A stretch of DNA of 48,400 bases from Oscillospiraceae bacterium (lineage in GTDB: Bacteria; Bacillota; Clostridia; Oscillospirales; Oscillospiraceae), in the NCBI GenBank assembly GCA_017465625.1, contig JAFTVV010000012.1, positions 1-48,400 of the forward strand, given 5' to 3'. The position numbers were made by a program, and so were the translations under genes. This document shows positions 26,201 to 32,488 of this stretch, one piece after another; the first letter of the stretch is position 1, and each line of letters begins with the position of its first letter. Under the pieces are notes generated by a model. It saw nothing but the letters and a program-made list of their open reading frames with translations. It was not told where the DNA came from and did not search any database.

Positions 26201-26706
26201 TTACCTCCAGCGATGTGACTGTTACCGCTAAGTGGGTGAAGAATTATGGCGAATTCAAGCACAGATGGGATGGCGGAGATAACACAGCGGATCAACTGGT
26301 CTGGGATGATGAGGGCAACGACGAGCCCGGCCATTTCACAGAAAAGATCAACCCCGGCTTTGACAAGCAGGCGCTGATCGATGCAGGCTACACCAAGCTG
26401 GTGGTCAAGTTCACCTTCCAGATGAAGGAATGGGATCAGGGCAATCAGGGCCTGTACTTTGCCTGCCATTGGGACCCCGCAGGCGATACCATCAAGGAAT
26501 GGAAGTGGGACAGCACCCCCAGCGGCTGGCAGTGGCGATTTGGCACAAAGGATAACAAACCCCTCTATGAGACCGTCACCATTAATCTGACCGACGAAAA
26601 GATCGGCTCCCAGTGTGAGTTCTGGACCTGGCACTATGCCTACGGCAGCGGCAACGATGCATGGTGGCTGGGAGATACCCACTACATATTCGAAGCCATC
26701 AAGTAA
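23251..26706 (+). CDS. Large secreted protein: cohesin-like domain, dockerin, Cys-rich domain, InlB repeats and unidentified core
   Basis: A 1151-residue exported protein. The signal peptide (1-26, ending TAFA) is followed by a cohesin-like domain (about 30-160) sharing EAFDEL(N/S)YQKP with the preceding lipoprotein. Next is a type I dockerin-like pair of calcium loops, DVNSDTVVDLKD (168-179) and DVNDDGVMDLRD (208-219), each followed by VIxxxQYVSD. Then come a domain with CDDCGKYF and CSVCGEVF, two or more InlB-type repeats (GYTFKGWYT), a Ser/Thr/Glu-rich part (about 500-740), further InlB repeats (GYTFGGWYA, NYAFLGWYI), and an aromatic-rich C-terminal beta domain. It lies 40 bases after the lipoprotein gene with AGGAGG before the ATG, so the two are probably one operon. 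No sortase signal or membrane anchor is visible; attachment through dockerin-cohesin contact is inferred. Confidence 0.85.
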   Translation: MKKRVISFICMIVLVLTMLPATAFATETTAPAVVTVEQVWATAGQTVEVDVSIQNNPGVLGGTFTISWSDGLELISAKKQEAFDELNYQKPSNFNPAGTNFIWYGDSISEALDGTFLTLTFKISENATPGKKQAVNIVAKQVLDTKQNDVQTTCVSGGVQVIDYVPGDVNSDTVVDLKDVIALVQYVSDDCMTNPDGFNISLAEHAADVNDDGVMDLRDVIQICQYVSDGCVTDPDGFNITLKPSTKCLHIDMTEVPYKAVSCTEDGNVTYYVCDDCGKYFNNAEATVELTWSQIVLVSEGHNEVIDEAVAPTYTSTGLTEGSHCSVCGEVFVEQEEVPMLQAKHHSITYRNLNGAESPEPSQYAEHTGLDELPVPEAPGYTFKGWYTASEGGTVVDYIPAGSTQNYILYARWDLVTYTINYFETPENSNVTSYTVEDEIYLNNPKWSGLGFTGWTDPSNSVQTEVRDNNTYYKIPAGTTGNLNLTANWKLMRNVATPSNNNVMLAEYYEDAGYYSFIVELGTLEHVVLEELSGSTPDLYNHTGAADFELSVENSISMEQGIADSIAKTISKSVATSSEWEESKEWAKENSIEHSTNESIGIEIGKEDWPVKTSIEAGYGYANTSGQSWGGSSVQGGSYGEETESGEEVASELSFVESMGTATTTTITVSKDSPEGYYAYVRAGNIRVFGIVTYVPETGEYKLNTYSMLDNMHTMLLYYPDINSLNHPTCETLSYSIPVDKILASVENSYFVKYHANSGEGEMHKTIHSVGGAEELKPNQFTKTGYTFTNWEQYETNPANGESFVEGEEKIIVSTYTDGQVIRDIANKGELVHLYAVWTANPYTVTFDGNKPRLTNSQLDNVPADISATYDQSFTLPAAPYLPGYTFGGWYAESDCQTKIGDAGQVVQNLTAEANGTVTLYAKWTANTYKLIFNANGGTVGTTSVNATFDAVKPSSLPTPTRENYAFLGWYIGDTKYDPTGYWITSSDVTVTAKWVKNYGEFKHRWDGGDNTADQLVWDDEGNDEPGHFTEKINPGFDKQALIDAGYTKLVVKFTFQMKEWDQGNQGLYFACHWDPAGDTIKEWKWDSTPSGWQWRFGTKDNKPLYETVTINLTDEKIGSQCEFWTWHYAYGSGNDAWWLGDTHYIFEAIK

Positions 26707-26748
26707 AACCTTACCACATACATTAAAACAGATTATCCCATAGCAAAC

Positions 26749-26779
26749 ACCCCGGCGGGAATTTTCCCGCCGGGGTTTA
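26749..26779 (+). terminator. Terminator after the dockerin protein gene
   Basis: ACCCCGGCGGGAA (26749-26761) and TTCCCGCCGGGGT (26764-26776) form a perfect 13-bp stem, followed by TTTAAAC. The T-run is short but the stem is very strong. Confidence 0.8.
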
Positions 26780-26824
26780 AACATTACAAAGGAAATGGTG
26801 AGCTTTTGCGTCTCGGCACCAGCC

Positions 26825-26887
26825 GTTTAACGAATGCAACGCTCTGTCGCTTAGCGTTGCATTGTATCAAATTGTGTAGTATATGCC
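26825..26887. repeat. Alpha module, copy 1
   Basis: GTTTAACGAATGCAACGCTC, a variable loop, then AGCGTTGCATTGTATCAAAT and TGTGTAGTATATGCC. The 11-bp arms AATGCAACGCT/AGCGTTGCATT are conserved in all copies while the loop bases differ. Here it is joined to a beta terminator. Confidence 0.85.
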
Positions 26888-26943
26888 ATAATACCTACCC
26901 TTATTTGATACTTTTCGTTCAGCAAGGGTAGGTATTTTTATAT
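26888..26943 (+). terminator. Beta module, copy 2: terminator hairpin repeat
   Basis: Same sequence as copy 1 (stem AATACCTACCCTT/AAGGGTAGGTATT, T-rich tail), directly after alpha copy 1. Confidence 0.85.
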
Positions 26944-27027
26944 GTCAGACAAAATACATTGAAATGCCATATAAACTGTGATAACATAATTATACTTCAA
27001 ATAATAAGCAAAAAGGGGATGACAATC

Positions 27028-28089
27028 GTGTCCAATGCGTTTTATTATGAAGATAACTATTATTTGCTGCCGAACATATTTCCGGATTATAGCAGTTTTC
27101 TGGATGCCGTACATAATGGGACTCTGCCCATGGAATTACATGCCATTCCCTTGAGAGAAGACCACGGTATTCGAAATTTCAGTGTTATGAAAGGTCGCAG
27201 CATGGCTCCGTATTTCCTGCGTGGGTATAACGATGCGCCGTGCAGCGTTGTGATAAAAAATGCGGACAACATATATCCGGTACATGCAGAGGTATATAGT
27301 CAAGAGGAATACAACGCAAAACTGCGGGAATTGATATTAAAAAAGTGTCCGGGATGTTTGCGATATAAACCGCTTTCTAACCGTGTACAAAGCTTAAATG
27401 GACATTTTGAGGAAATGAGTTTGGATGGTGTCTGTCTTTTCCGACAGGAAACGAAGCCTACTCCCCGCATTTTTCATGACCATCTTTTTTCGTTCGGTGG
27501 GTTTTATAGGCGTTTCAACTTTTTCGACAAATCCGCTTCGGAAATGCTGAAAGAATTGAAGACATGGTTTTATGTCCGTTATGCCAACGCGGAATTAATG
27601 GATAGCGGAACGCACAAAGAACTGATCCTAACGGGACACAAAAAGGAAATTCTCCTTCCAGTTCTTACAAATGCCATTGCCGACTATCTGAACAGCATTA
27701 CAAACCATGCTTACAGCATACGATATACTGACCATTTGACCGATATTCAAGAATGGCTTGATAATGCGGTTTCTAATGAAAACGAAATAACTTTTCAGCA
27801 AGAATGCAAGAAGTATGGTGTTTCTATCGGTGTGTTGGAGTATGACACAGACGCAGCAGAGAAGATTCGAAAATCCTTGAAACCTATGGCAGATCATTTT
27901 TGGATGTTTCCGCTATTTCAGACCGACGGAAAAGAATATTATCTGTTGGCAGACACTTCATATGTCTTAAAGGAGCTTCGCTACAGAAGTCCAATGTTGC
28001 AATCTTATCACACACGAATCGGCATCTATGGTCAGCAAGGGAACAAATCCTACGAAATTTCCTTTGATATGCTCTGCAGCGAATTGTAA
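27028..28089 (+). CDS. Hypothetical protein, unrecognised
   Basis: A protein of about 353 residues that I cannot assign. The start is taken as GTG 27028 because AAGGGG lies 9 bases upstream; ATG 27019 abuts that site. No signal peptide or membrane helix is seen. A CPGC pair near KKCPGCLRYK might bind metal with other Cys or His residues (IFHDHLF). The product is rich in aromatic and charged residues and looks like a globular cytosolic protein. The gene is flanked by alpha-type repeats on both sides (26825 and 28106), has no operon partner and is AT-richer than the surface genes, all of which suggest accessory DNA. Confidence 0.7.
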   Translation: MSNAFYYEDNYYLLPNIFPDYSSFLDAVHNGTLPMELHAIPLREDHGIRNFSVMKGRSMAPYFLRGYNDAPCSVVIKNADNIYPVHAEVYSQEEYNAKLRELILKKCPGCLRYKPLSNRVQSLNGHFEEMSLDGVCLFRQETKPTPRIFHDHLFSFGGFYRRFNFFDKSASEMLKELKTWFYVRYANAELMDSGTHKELILTGHKKEILLPVLTNAIADYLNSITNHAYSIRYTDHLTDIQEWLDNAVSNENEITFQQECKKYGVSIGVLEYDTDAAEKIRKSLKPMADHFWMFPLFQTDGKEYYLLADTSYVLKELRYRSPMLQSYHTRIGIYGQQGNKSYEISFDMLCSEL

Positions 28090-28105
28090 TCTTGCGTGCA
28101 GAGAC

Positions 28106-28168
28106 GTTTAACGAATGCAACGCTCTCACCGTTAGCGTTGCATTGTATCAAAATGTGTAGTATATGCC
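28106..28168. repeat. Alpha module, copy 2 (joined to gamma)
   Basis: Same arms as copy 1 (AATGCAACGCT/AGCGTTGCATT) with loop CTCACCGTT, and the same tail GTGTAGTATATGCC. Here the tail runs into a gamma palindrome rather than a beta terminator, showing that the modules are exchanged. Confidence 0.85.
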
Positions 28169-28171
28169 AAT

Positions 28172-28208
28172 AAATCCTATAGTGAATGATACATTCACTA
28201 TGGGATTT
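28172..28208. repeat. Gamma module, copy 2, left flank of the insertion sequence
   Basis: A 37-base near-perfect palindrome (AAATCCTATAGTGAATG, ATA, CATTCACTATGGGATTT) identical to 29962-29998. The two copies bracket the insertion sequence exactly. Confidence 0.9.
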
Positions 28209-28417
28209 CAGAGTGTCAAAGAACCCCCAAACCGTCAAAATATAAATTTAAATATTTTGATTCATACCGTAGGGGACGGGTTTCCCGTCCCGTATGCAAT
28301 TTCCTAAATCGCCTTGCTACGCAATATATTTGACTTACTGCGCAACGCTCCCCTCTCGAGTATCCACATACACTTCGGGGTCGCGTTGCTTGTCTTTGGC
28401 GCTTCTTTGACCTCTGC

Positions 28418-28452
28418 CAGTCTGTCAAAAACCAAGTTTTTTTGACAGACTG
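28418..28452. repeat. Internal palindrome of the insertion sequence carrying end-like sequence
   Basis: CAGTCTGTCAAAAA (28418-28431) pairs with TTTTTGACAGACTG (28439-28452). The first ten bases match the right-end inverted repeat of the element, so this may be a second transposase-binding site, or a terminator that blocks incoming transcription. Confidence 0.6.
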
Positions 28453-28471
28453 ACAAAAAACTTCCAATAAG

Positions 28472-28504
28472 CCCCCGTTTCTGGTATAATAAAGGAAACG
28501 GGGG
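28472..28504 (+). promoter_or_regulatory. Transposase promoter and ribosome-site-masking hairpin
   Basis: CCCCCGTTTC (28472-28481) is the exact complement of GAAACGGGGG (28495-28504). The -10 box TATAAT (28485-28490) lies in the loop and the ribosome site GGGGGG in the right arm. Transcripts entering from outside would fold and hide the site; those starting at the element's own promoter would lack the left arm. Confidence 0.65.
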
Positions 28505-28512
28505 GTGCTTTT

Positions 28513-29937
28513 ATGGAACAATGGAGAAAGGACGCAAGAAGTGAAGCAATTATTGTGGATTTAGAGGCATTAGTGCCTCAAGATCATCTGCTTCGTAAGA
28601 TAGAAAAGGTAATGGATTACGAGTGGCTGTATGAACGTTTAGATCCGTATTATTGCCACGACAACGGCAGACCCGGCACAGATCCTGTTGTTCTCATAAA
28701 GATGGTGCTTATACAGCATCTGTTTGGTATTCCGTCACTTCGTCAGACGCATCAACGAATCCAAGACACACTTTCCTACCGTTGGTTCCTAGGGTACGGT
28801 TTATTGGACGAGATTCCTCACTTTGCTACGGTGAGCTATGCCTTCTGCAAGAGATTTCCGGAAGAACTGGCGGCAGAAATTTTTGAACACATTCTCAACA
28901 AAGCACTCAACAACCGAATGGTAGACCCCAGTATTATTTTCATTGACGGAACCCATATCAAAGCCAGTGCGAACAAAAAGAAGTTCCAAAAGGAACAAGT
29001 AGCAAAGGCAGCAAAAGTATATTCCGGACAGTTGCGTAGAGAGGTTAATGCGGAGCGTGAAGCATTAGGCAAGAAGCCTATTGAAGAAGATGATGACAAC
29101 GATCCGCAGAACCCTACCGGTGGTGGAACAACTGAAAAGACCGTATCCTCAACTGACCCGGATAGTGGAATGTTTGTTAAGGGAGAACACGAACGACAGT
29201 TTGCTTATGAAGCCCATACGGCGTGCGACAGCAGAGGATTTGTATTAGGTGTAGAAGTAACCGCAGGTAATGTACACGATAGTGTAGCGTGGGATAACCT
29301 ATATGACAATGTAACACATAAGCACACAGTACAGTTTGTAACAATGGATGCCGGATACAAGACCCCTTGGATTGCAAAGAAGACCTTGGATGATGGTAAA
29401 GTTCCAGTTTTACCCTACACAAGATACAATGGAAACCAGGATAGATATAAACCTTGGGAGTATACCTATGACTCTATAAATGACACCTACACCTGTCCCC
29501 GTGGAGGAATATTGAGACATACCACTACAGACCGGGACGGCAAGAGAACCTACCGCAGCACACCGAAGGAGTGCGTCAACTGTCCTTGCAAAGCGAAGTG
29601 CGGAGCAAACGAAAAGGGACAAAAGTTATACACAGCTCATATTTGGCAGGAGTATCTGGATTTGGTAGAACAGATACGAAAGACACAGCGTGCGAGAGAT
29701 ATTTATGCACAGCGCAAAGAGACGATTGAACGAGTCTTTGCGGACGCGAAAGAAAAGCACGCAATGAGATATACACATCATAGAGGCTTGGCCGCAGTCA
29801 CAAGATGGGTCAGGCTTAAATATGCTGCCATGAATCTGAAAAAGCTGGCAAATTGGAGTTGGAATAACTCCTTTTTCTCACAGATATTGCTCATATTTAC
29901 ACCTAAATACGCCAAAACCCCTGTTTTCGTTAGGTGA
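28513..29937 (+). CDS. IS1182-family DDE transposase
   Basis: A 474-residue transposase. The N-terminal part EAIIVDLEALVPQDHLLRKI and GRPGTDPVVLIKMVLIQHLF is the DUF772 region typical of IS1182 and IS5-like enzymes. The first catalytic Asp is in IIFIDGTHIKASANK, the second in FVTMDAGYKTPWIAK, and the Glu is in RKETIERVFADAKEKHAMRY. A Cys cluster CVNCPCKAKCG precedes the last motif. All three catalytic residues are present and there is no frameshift, so it should be active. Start ATG 28513 follows GGGGGGTG. It is the only gene of its element. Confidence 0.93.
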   Translation: MEQWRKDARSEAIIVDLEALVPQDHLLRKIEKVMDYEWLYERLDPYYCHDNGRPGTDPVVLIKMVLIQHLFGIPSLRQTHQRIQDTLSYRWFLGYGLLDEIPHFATVSYAFCKRFPEELAAEIFEHILNKALNNRMVDPSIIFIDGTHIKASANKKKFQKEQVAKAAKVYSGQLRREVNAEREALGKKPIEEDDDNDPQNPTGGGTTEKTVSSTDPDSGMFVKGEHERQFAYEAHTACDSRGFVLGVEVTAGNVHDSVAWDNLYDNVTHKHTVQFVTMDAGYKTPWIAKKTLDDGKVPVLPYTRYNGNQDRYKPWEYTYDSINDTYTCPRGGILRHTTTDRDGKRTYRSTPKECVNCPCKAKCGANEKGQKLYTAHIWQEYLDLVEQIRKTQRARDIYAQRKETIERVFADAKEKHAMRYTHHRGLAAVTRWVRLKYAAMNLKKLANWSWNNSFFSQILLIFTPKYAKTPVFVR

Positions 29938-29961
29938 AAACAGGGGTTCTTTGACAGACTG

Positions 29962-29998
29962 AAATCCTATAGTGAATGATACATTCACTATGGGATTT
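29962..29998. repeat. Gamma module, copy 3, right flank of the insertion sequence
   Basis: Identical to 28172-28208. It continues into TGTTTTTGTACCGCTTGGAC and the second epsilon module, the same order as at 17760. Confidence 0.9.
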
Positions 29999-30002
29999 GT
30001 TT

Positions 30003-30255
30003 TTGTACCGCTTGGACTCGAACCGCAGGTGAGAGTCTGGGGAGTGAGCCGATCACCGCCGGTGGCAGAAATACTTGGTGTCCCCGCAAAGCAGGCTTTG
30101 CGGGGAAAGGAGAAGCCAAGACACAGGTGGAATTTTCCACTTGCGGAAAATGTAACATTGTGGCTTGTGCTTTGACGAAGCGAGTGGCAGCGGTCGATAA
30201 AATCGAGGAAAAGCGTAAGCCCGAAGATTTTATCGGGCACCGCAACAGGAAACCG
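30003..30255. repeat. Epsilon module, copy 2, with an internal insertion
   Basis: Matches 17811-17966 at both ends (TACCGCTTGGACTCGAACCG... and GATTTTATCGGGCACCGCAA...). It has about 95 extra bases in the middle, which include a perfect stem CCCCGCAAAG/CTTTGCGGGG near 30080-30104. The conserved outer parts and variable middle resemble a structured repeat with an expandable arm. A degenerate terminator (CGACCCTTATTGATAC..GGGCCGTTTTTTA) follows at 30276-30322. Confidence 0.7.
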
Positions 30256-30328
30256 GCATATTACACACCTCTTAACCGACCCTTATTGATACAATTCGTG
30301 TCATTCAGGGCCGTTTTTTATGTTTGTA

Positions 30329-30357
30329 TTGCAACAGTCAAGCATTTCCGATATAAT
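30329..30357 (+). promoter_or_regulatory. Promoter of the YdcF-family gene
   Basis: TTGCAA (30329-30334) and TATAAT (30352-30357) are 17 bases apart, ending 23 bases before the GTG start. Confidence 0.7.
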
Positions 30358-30380
30358 AATACCAAAGGTGGTGAACCCAA

Positions 30381-30989
30381 GTGAAAAAGTTACGCGGAAA
30401 AAAGTTGGTTATCCTGGTTTCTTTGCTCGTTGTTTTCCTGATCATACTCTTCGCAATTATTACTGCGGTCAATATTACACATTACGGCAAAGTGGATGAG
30501 AAAGCGCATTGTGATGTGGCGATCATTTTGGGCGCGGCAACATCAGACGGAGAAGTTTCCCCTGTGTACCGCGAAAGAATCAATCACGGCATTTGGCTTT
30601 ATGAGAACGGATATGTTGATTATTTGATCCTGACCGGCGGAATCGGCAACGGAAACGAAATATCGGATGCCTTTGCAGCAAAACAATATGCAATCAAAAA
30701 GGGTGTTCCCGAACAAGTAATATACATTGAAGAAAAATCCACGATCACCGAGGAAAACCTGGAATACGCAAAAGCAATCATGGATGAGCATTCGTTAGAT
30801 ACGGCGATCATCGTTAGTGATCCGCTACATATGAAGCGAGCTATGTTAATGGCAAGTGACTACGGTATAGATGCCTGTTCCTCCCCAACACCAACAACTA
30901 TGTACAGAAGTGCAAAAACACAGATTCCATTCTTGGCAAGGGAAGTGTTTTTCTATATCGGATATTCGATTGTCAGGGTGTTCCGGTGA
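30381..30989 (+). CDS. YdcF/SanA-family (DUF218) membrane-anchored protein
   Basis: A 202-residue protein with one N-terminal membrane helix (about 8-30) and an outer DUF218 domain. Landmarks are CDVAIILGAATSDGEVSPVY, YLILTGGIGNGNEISDA, IEEKSTITEENLEYAKAIM and AIIVSDPLHMKRAMLMA, which match the family's nucleotide-binding-like fold. SanA in enteric bacteria affects envelope permeability; the reaction is unknown for the family. It starts with GTG behind GGTGGTG and has its own promoter. It is framed by repeat modules and is not in an operon. Confidence 0.87.
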   Translation: MKKLRGKKLVILVSLLVVFLIILFAIITAVNITHYGKVDEKAHCDVAIILGAATSDGEVSPVYRERINHGIWLYENGYVDYLILTGGIGNGNEISDAFAAKQYAIKKGVPEQVIYIEEKSTITEENLEYAKAIMDEHSLDTAIIVSDPLHMKRAMLMASDYGIDACSSPTPTTMYRSAKTQIPFLAREVFFYIGYSIVRVFR

Positions 30990-31051
30990 TTTAACGAATG
31001 CAACGCTCGGAGTAACTGCGTTGCATTGTACAAAAAAGTGTAGTATATGCC
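30990..31051. repeat. Alpha module, copy 3
   Basis: TTTAACGAATGCAACGCTC, loop GGAGTAACT, GCGTTGCATTGTA, then GTGTAGTATATGCC. The stem is kept while the loop is wholly different from copies 1 and 2, as expected if the fold is selected. Confidence 0.8.
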
Positions 31052-31106
31052 ATAATACCTACCCTTATTTGATACTTTTCGTTCAGCAAGGGTAGGTATT
31101 TTTATA
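31051..31106 (+). terminator. Beta module, copy 3: terminator hairpin repeat
   Basis: Same stem and tail as copies 1 and 2, following alpha copy 3 and serving as terminator for the YdcF-family gene. Confidence 0.85.
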
Positions 31107-31225
31107 TTCATTTTCACCCCAAAACAGGGCCATTTCCTAAACTTTGCAACGCATTTTCCTTTCCGTTGCCCAGGGATTGTGCTTTTCCACGGCCTCCGGA
31201 TTGCCGAAATGCAACATGTTGTGCT
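31107..31225. repeat. Delta module, copy 2
   Basis: Parallels 18025-18150 (TTCATTTTCACCCCAAAACA, CATTTCCTAAACTTTGCAAC, ATGCAACA near the end) with several substitutions. No coding frame is seen. Confidence 0.7.
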
Positions 31226-31230
31226 TTCAT

Positions 31231-31284
31231 TTCGTTAAAATACCGCAATTCGTTAAACAACTGGTATTCGTTATACAACCGAAA
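31231..31284 (+). repeat. Three tandem 18-bp iterons, TTCGTTAWA
   Basis: TTCGTTAAAA (31231), TTCGTTAAAC (31249) and TTCGTTATAC (31267) are spaced exactly 18 bases apart, with TACCGC, AACTGG and AACCGA in the spacers. TTCGTTAAAC is also the reverse complement of the first bases of the alpha modules. Confidence 0.7.
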
Positions 31285-31380
31285 TTACTAAAATAAAACC
31301 GGCATATTTGGTAAACTTAGCTACTTGCATACTTTCGGCAGCAGAGTTAACATCACACCCACACTTGGGAGGTGATGACA

Positions 31381-31632
31381 ATGCAAACCCTTTTAGAACT
31401 ACTGAGGCGTTGCGCGGAGAGCCATAGCTTTGAAACCGGTGATCCGGAAAACAGAACGGTGCTGGATCAGCTGTTCTGCGCATACCAGGATTCACACGAA
31501 ACCGATCCGCCGGAAATCAAGGACGGCTTCAAAGAACTGGACGCTTATTTAAGACAGCTATCGCTGGAGGACAACAATGCGGGCTGGAACCTATGCTGCC
31601 GCCTTTGCACAGCCTATGAACGGAAAGCCTGA
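31381..31632 (+). CDS. Small hypothetical protein
   Basis: An 83-residue acidic, helical protein of unknown function. ATG 31381 is chosen because GGGAGG is 8 bases upstream; codons at 31372 and 31375 overlap that site. The sequence (LDQLFCAYQDSHETDPPEIK, LSLEDNNAGWNLCCRLCTAY) resembles small accessory or prophage ORFs in Clostridia, but I cannot name a family. The abrupt end in AYERKA may reflect loss of a short tail. No partner gene is nearby. Confidence 0.6.
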   Translation: MQTLLELLRRCAESHSFETGDPENRTVLDQLFCAYQDSHETDPPEIKDGFKELDAYLRQLSLEDNNAGWNLCCRLCTAYERKA

Positions 31633-31822
31633 AGACCTTGGTAAAGGCAATGTACAATTACTATTTGGCAGCAGAAGCTTTCTGCCTGAATGTAAACTAA
31701 ATGACCCAAAACAGAAACCCAGTTATGCTTGTTATTTCTGTAGTAACATTAATTTCTAGCGAGGCAAACCAAATCGGTACAACAGAATAAAGCGCAATTA
31801 GGACGAATTGGCAGATAAACAA

Positions 31823-31866
31823 ACCCAGTCCTGCTGGGGGGCTCCCCAACAGGACTGGGTTTTGTT
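31823..31866. terminator. Strong bidirectional terminator
   Basis: AAACCCAGTCCTGCTGGGG pairs with TCCCCAACAGGACTGGGTTT with one mismatch and a short loop, flanked by TTTTG on one side and A-rich sequence on the other. It separates the small ORF from the Fic-like remnant. The stretch 31633-31822 holds no gene. Confidence 0.8.
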
Positions 31867-31896
31867 TCGTGCAGATGTTTCTGCGAGATGGTTGTA

Positions 31897-32206
31897 TCAA
31901 GTGCCTTGGCGTAGGATGTGCAGGTAGTCCTCATAGGCGAAGACGCGGTTACGGGCGGCGTTGGTGGTTTCCTTCAAAATGCCAAGCTCTTGCAGCTTTC
32001 TGACAGCGGTAGCGGTGGTATTATAGCTGATACCCAAGTCTGCCGCGGTTCGCTTAATATCAATAATGGGATGCTGCTCCAAATAGTCGAACAAGGCACG
32101 GAGGTTATCTTTGCTCCGTGAGGGCTTGGGAAGTCGTGCAACATTGTTATCGTGAAGGGCTGACAACTTCTGTGAGGACTCCAATGCGTCTACTGCAGCA
32201 CTGCTG
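31897..32206 (-). pseudogene. 3' remnant of a Fic-family protein gene (C-terminal winged helix only)
   Basis: About 100 codons encode ALESSQKLSALHDNNVARLP, RSKDNLRALFDYLEQHPIID, ADLGISYNTTATAVRKLQEL and ARNRVFAYEDYLHILRQGT. This is the C-terminal winged-helix part of Fic proteins with an N-terminal DUF4172-type domain. The Fic catalytic motif HPFxxGNGR and everything upstream is missing. The frame runs upstream to 32259 only because it reads through a piece of another gene in a different frame. No ribosome site belongs to it, so it is a remnant. It is joined directly to the sigG fragment at about 32205. Confidence 0.75.
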
Positions 32207-32320
32207 ACGGGCGTTTTCGTCCCCATTTTTGGCCTGAAGAAGCAGCTGATCCATCTCATTTTGGGGTAAAACTTTCAGCCGGGCGGTATTTACACCGCAG
32301 ATCTCTACTTTTCCCTGCAT
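32147..32320 (-). pseudogene. sigG: 5' remnant of sporulation sigma factor gene sigG
   Basis: From ATG 32320 the sequence reads MQGKVEICGVNTARLKVL, then AKNGDENAR, which is the characteristic N-terminus of RNA polymerase sigma-G (KVEICGVNT...K..VL...NGD..AR). AGGAGG lies 6 bases upstream. Homology stops after about 38 codons near 32206, and the frame then ends at 32147 in unrelated Fic-derived sequence. Regions 2 to 4 of the sigma factor are absent, so this copy cannot work. A complete sigG may exist elsewhere, this being a duplicate end; otherwise the forespore programme is lost. A sigma-F-like promoter precedes it. Confidence 0.82.
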
Positions 32321-32354
32321 AGGTGTCCTCCTGTAAGGTAATTTTGTACCCTTA

Positions 32355-32383
32355 CAGTATTTCCCGGAACAGTAAAATCATAC
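32355..32383 (-). promoter_or_regulatory. Sigma-F/G-type promoter of the sigG remnant
   Basis: On the minus strand GTATG (32383-32379) is followed after 14 bases by GGAAATACTG (32364-32355), which fits the forespore -10 pattern GGnnAnAHTR completely. It lies 34 bases before the ATG, as expected for sigG, which is normally switched on by sigma-F. Confidence 0.6.
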
Positions 32384-32405
32384 AGAGAACTTTCAGTAGC
32401 AGAGT

Positions 32406-32441
32406 CCAAAAAAGCTCCCTCGGATGAGGGAGTTTTTTAGT
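32406..32441. terminator. Bidirectional terminator after the cupin gene
   Basis: CTCCCTC/GAGGGAG with loop GGAT, flanked by AAAAAAG on the left and TTTTTTAG on the right, so it works in both directions. It ends the minus-strand cupin operon. Confidence 0.8.
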
Positions 32442-32488
32442 GAGGAAGCCCCTTTTTGTGCAATTTCGTTTTTACCGACATCCAAGGA

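Larger units (their letters stand above)
28209..29961 (+). mobile_element. IS1182-type insertion sequence, complete
   Basis: A 1753-base element with one transposase gene. Its ends are imperfect inverted repeats: CAGAGTGTCAAAGAACCCCC at 28209 and, on the other strand from 29961, CAGTCTGTCAAAGAACCCCT. It is flanked by identical 37-base gamma palindromes. Between the left end and the gene are about 300 non-coding bases with several hairpins. The intact transposase and clean ends suggest recent movement. Confidence 0.85.

Noticed and set aside
24625-26784. A 719-codon minus-strand open frame
   Set aside because: It is antisense to the dockerin protein, which has clear domains and an AGGAGG site. 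The minus frame has neither and overlaps the terminator.
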